Below are positions 62,995 to 64,000 of a stretch of DNA of 64,000 nt, piece by piece (position 1 is the first letter of the stretch; each line of letters begins with the position of its first letter). The DNA is taken from the NCBI RefSeq assembly GCF_000688235.1, contig NZ_JHYO01000022.1, positions 1-64,000 on the forward strand, written 5' to 3'. The position numbers were made by a program, and so were the translations under genes. The notes below the pieces were generated by a model. The model saw only the letters and a list, made by a program, of their open reading frames with translations, was not told the DNA's origin and ran no database searches. The DNA is from Terasakiella pusilla DSM 6293 (GTDB lineage Bacteria > Pseudomonadota > Alphaproteobacteria > Rhodospirillales > Terasakiellaceae).

Positions 62995-63082
62995 GCGAAA
63001 TTGTATGTTGCAGAACTCCCGCGCAAAATAAGTCAAAATTAAAAAGAGGCTCTGTTCATCGGGGCATGTGTCAGGAGGTCAA

Positions 63083-64000
63083 ATGTCAGATAAGCGAATT
63101 TTGATCGTTTATACCGGCGGTACAATTGGTATGCGCAAATCCGATCGCGGCTATCAACCCGTTGAAGGGTTTGCGGATTTATTGGCAAAACGCCTTGAGG
63201 GGCGCACCCTGACGCCATTGCCACAATATGATCTGATCGAATTCGAGACATTGATCGACAGCGCCAATGTTACACCTGCCGATTGGAGTAAAATAGCTGC
63301 CTGCATTTTAAAGCGTAAAGACTCATATGACGGCTTTGTGATCCTGCATGGGACGGATACGATGGCGTATACGGCGTCAGCCTTGTCTTTCATTTTGATG
63401 GGGCTGAATAAACCGGTCATTTTTACCGGGGCGCAGATCCCTTTGATCGAGTTACGAAATGACGCTTTCTCGAATGTGGTGACGAGTTTGATCCTCGCTG
63501 CAGATTATAGCCTTAATGAAGTCTGTATTTATTTTAACGGGCGTATCATGCGCGGCAATCGCAGCCGTAAACTTAAAAGCGCCGGTTTTGATGCGTTTAA
63601 TTCTCCAAACTTCCCATGGTTGGGGACGGTTGGGATCGACATTACCTTGCACGAAGGTTTGCTGCTTGGCCCGATGATGGAAAACTTCCATCAAAATGAT
63701 TTTTTGCAGCATAGCGTGGCTCAGCTGCAACTTTATCCGGGCATGGATGGTGCTATGTTTCGGGCCATGCTGCAAAGTGAGAATCTGAAAGCGCTTATCA
63801 TCCTGTCTTATGGCGTGGGGAATCCACCGGATAGTAATCAATCCCTGATCCAGTTTTTGGAAGAAGCGTCCGCGCAAGGCATTGTGGTGGTTAACGTCTC
63901 GCAATGTGTGCAAGGGCGTGTGGTACAGGGGGCGTATGCTAGTGGAGATGCTTTTAACCGACTGGGCGTCGTCCCTGCCACGGATTTGACGTTGGAGGCT
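63083..64000 (+). CDS. ansA: Type I L-asparaginase, cut by window end
   Basis: The first 306 codons are in the window and the frame remains open. MSDKRILIVYTGGTIGM has the nucleophilic threonine in TGGTIG; the second conserved set HGTDTMAYTAS follows at about 90-100. Short N-terminus without signal peptide suggests the cytoplasmic type I enzyme, converting L-asparagine to aspartate and ammonia. A strong aggagg site (63072-63077) precedes the ATG. Total family length is about 335-340, so roughly 30 residues are missing. Confidence 0.93.
   Translation, partial: MSDKRILIVYTGGTIGMRKSDRGYQPVEGFADLLAKRLEGRTLTPLPQYDLIEFETLIDSANVTPADWSKIAACILKRKDSYDGFVILHGTDTMAYTASALSFILMGLNKPVIFTGAQIPLIELRNDAFSNVVTSLILAADYSLNEVCIYFNGRIMRGNRSRKLKSAGFDAFNSPNFPWLGTVGIDITLHEGLLLGPMMENFHQNDFLQHSVAQLQLYPGMDGAMFRAMLQSENLKALIILSYGVGNPPDSNQSLIQFLEEASAQGIVVVNVSQCVQGRVVQGAYASGDAFNRLGVVPATDLTLEA

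Overview
The window looks like chromosomal DNA from a heterotrophic, probably marine alphaproteobacterium. The clues are a 5S rRNA gene followed directly by tRNA-fMet (the end of an rRNA operon), Sec/Tat-exported cytochromes, imelysins, a paired bacterioferritin, and FCD/LysR/Lrp/MarR-regulated catabolic operons. A Terasakiella/Rhodospirillales-like host is my best guess, but this is inference only. I see no transposase, integrase, phage gene or CRISPR array.

Layout. 1-530: end of an rRNA operon (5S, tRNA-fMet, terminators). 735-1571: an exported Sel1-like protein. 2075-20446: the most unusual region, a lipid biosynthesis and export locus. It holds a fully reducing type I PKS without thioesterase (KS-AT-DH-ER-KR-ACP), an alpha-oxoamine synthase of the serine palmitoyltransferase type, a membrane desaturase, a short-chain reductase, a sulfotransferase, an outer-membrane beta-barrel, a GNAT-like N-acyltransferase resembling bacterial ceramide synthase, a free ACP, a KAS II-like ketosynthase, a LolA-like periplasmic protein, and an RND/MMPL exporter fused to a cyclic-nucleotide-binding domain. 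Read together, these suggest a sphingolipid-like (2-amino-3-hydroxy) lipid whose long chain is built by a PKS instead of taken from fatty acid synthase. The lipid would then be reduced, N-acylated, possibly desaturated and sulfated, and moved to the outer membrane.

20747-36646: mostly housekeeping and accessory genes. These are an Lrp regulator with a divergent small ACT-like protein, a PbpC/alpha-2-macroglobulin pair, an isoprenylcysteine-methyltransferase-like membrane protein, an Old Yellow Enzyme with a divergent LysR regulator, a quinone oxidoreductase-like protein, a SH3/LprI/MliC-type exported protein, MarR with a PACE efflux pump, and a GntR/FCD regulator.

36740-47958: a hydroxyproline operon behind a strong inverted-repeat operator. 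It encodes a polar amino acid ABC transporter, a DapA-family deaminase, an aldehyde dehydrogenase, a D-amino-acid-type oxidase, a Cys/Cys 4-hydroxyproline epimerase, a Ser/Thr proline-racemase paralogue that is probably a trans-3-hydroxyproline dehydratase, an ornithine-cyclodeaminase-family reductase, and a fused Fe-S serine dehydratase. Together they could take trans-4- and trans-3-hydroxy-L-proline to 2-oxoglutarate and proline.

48017-54526: a DeoR-controlled Ugp-type ABC importer with an endonuclease/exonuclease/phosphatase-fold enzyme and a HAD phosphatase, suggesting uptake of a phosphorylated or phosphodiester-containing glycerol or sugar compound.

54531-62012: an iron locus with Fur-like boxes: DUF1513 protein, two imelysins, two dihaem cytochrome proteins, a two-subunit bacterioferritin in which one chain keeps the haem ligand and the other the ferroxidase centre, and bacterioferritin-associated ferredoxin. 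The window closes with an XRE-type regulator facing a palindrome-rich promoter region and a type I L-asparaginase cut by the window end.
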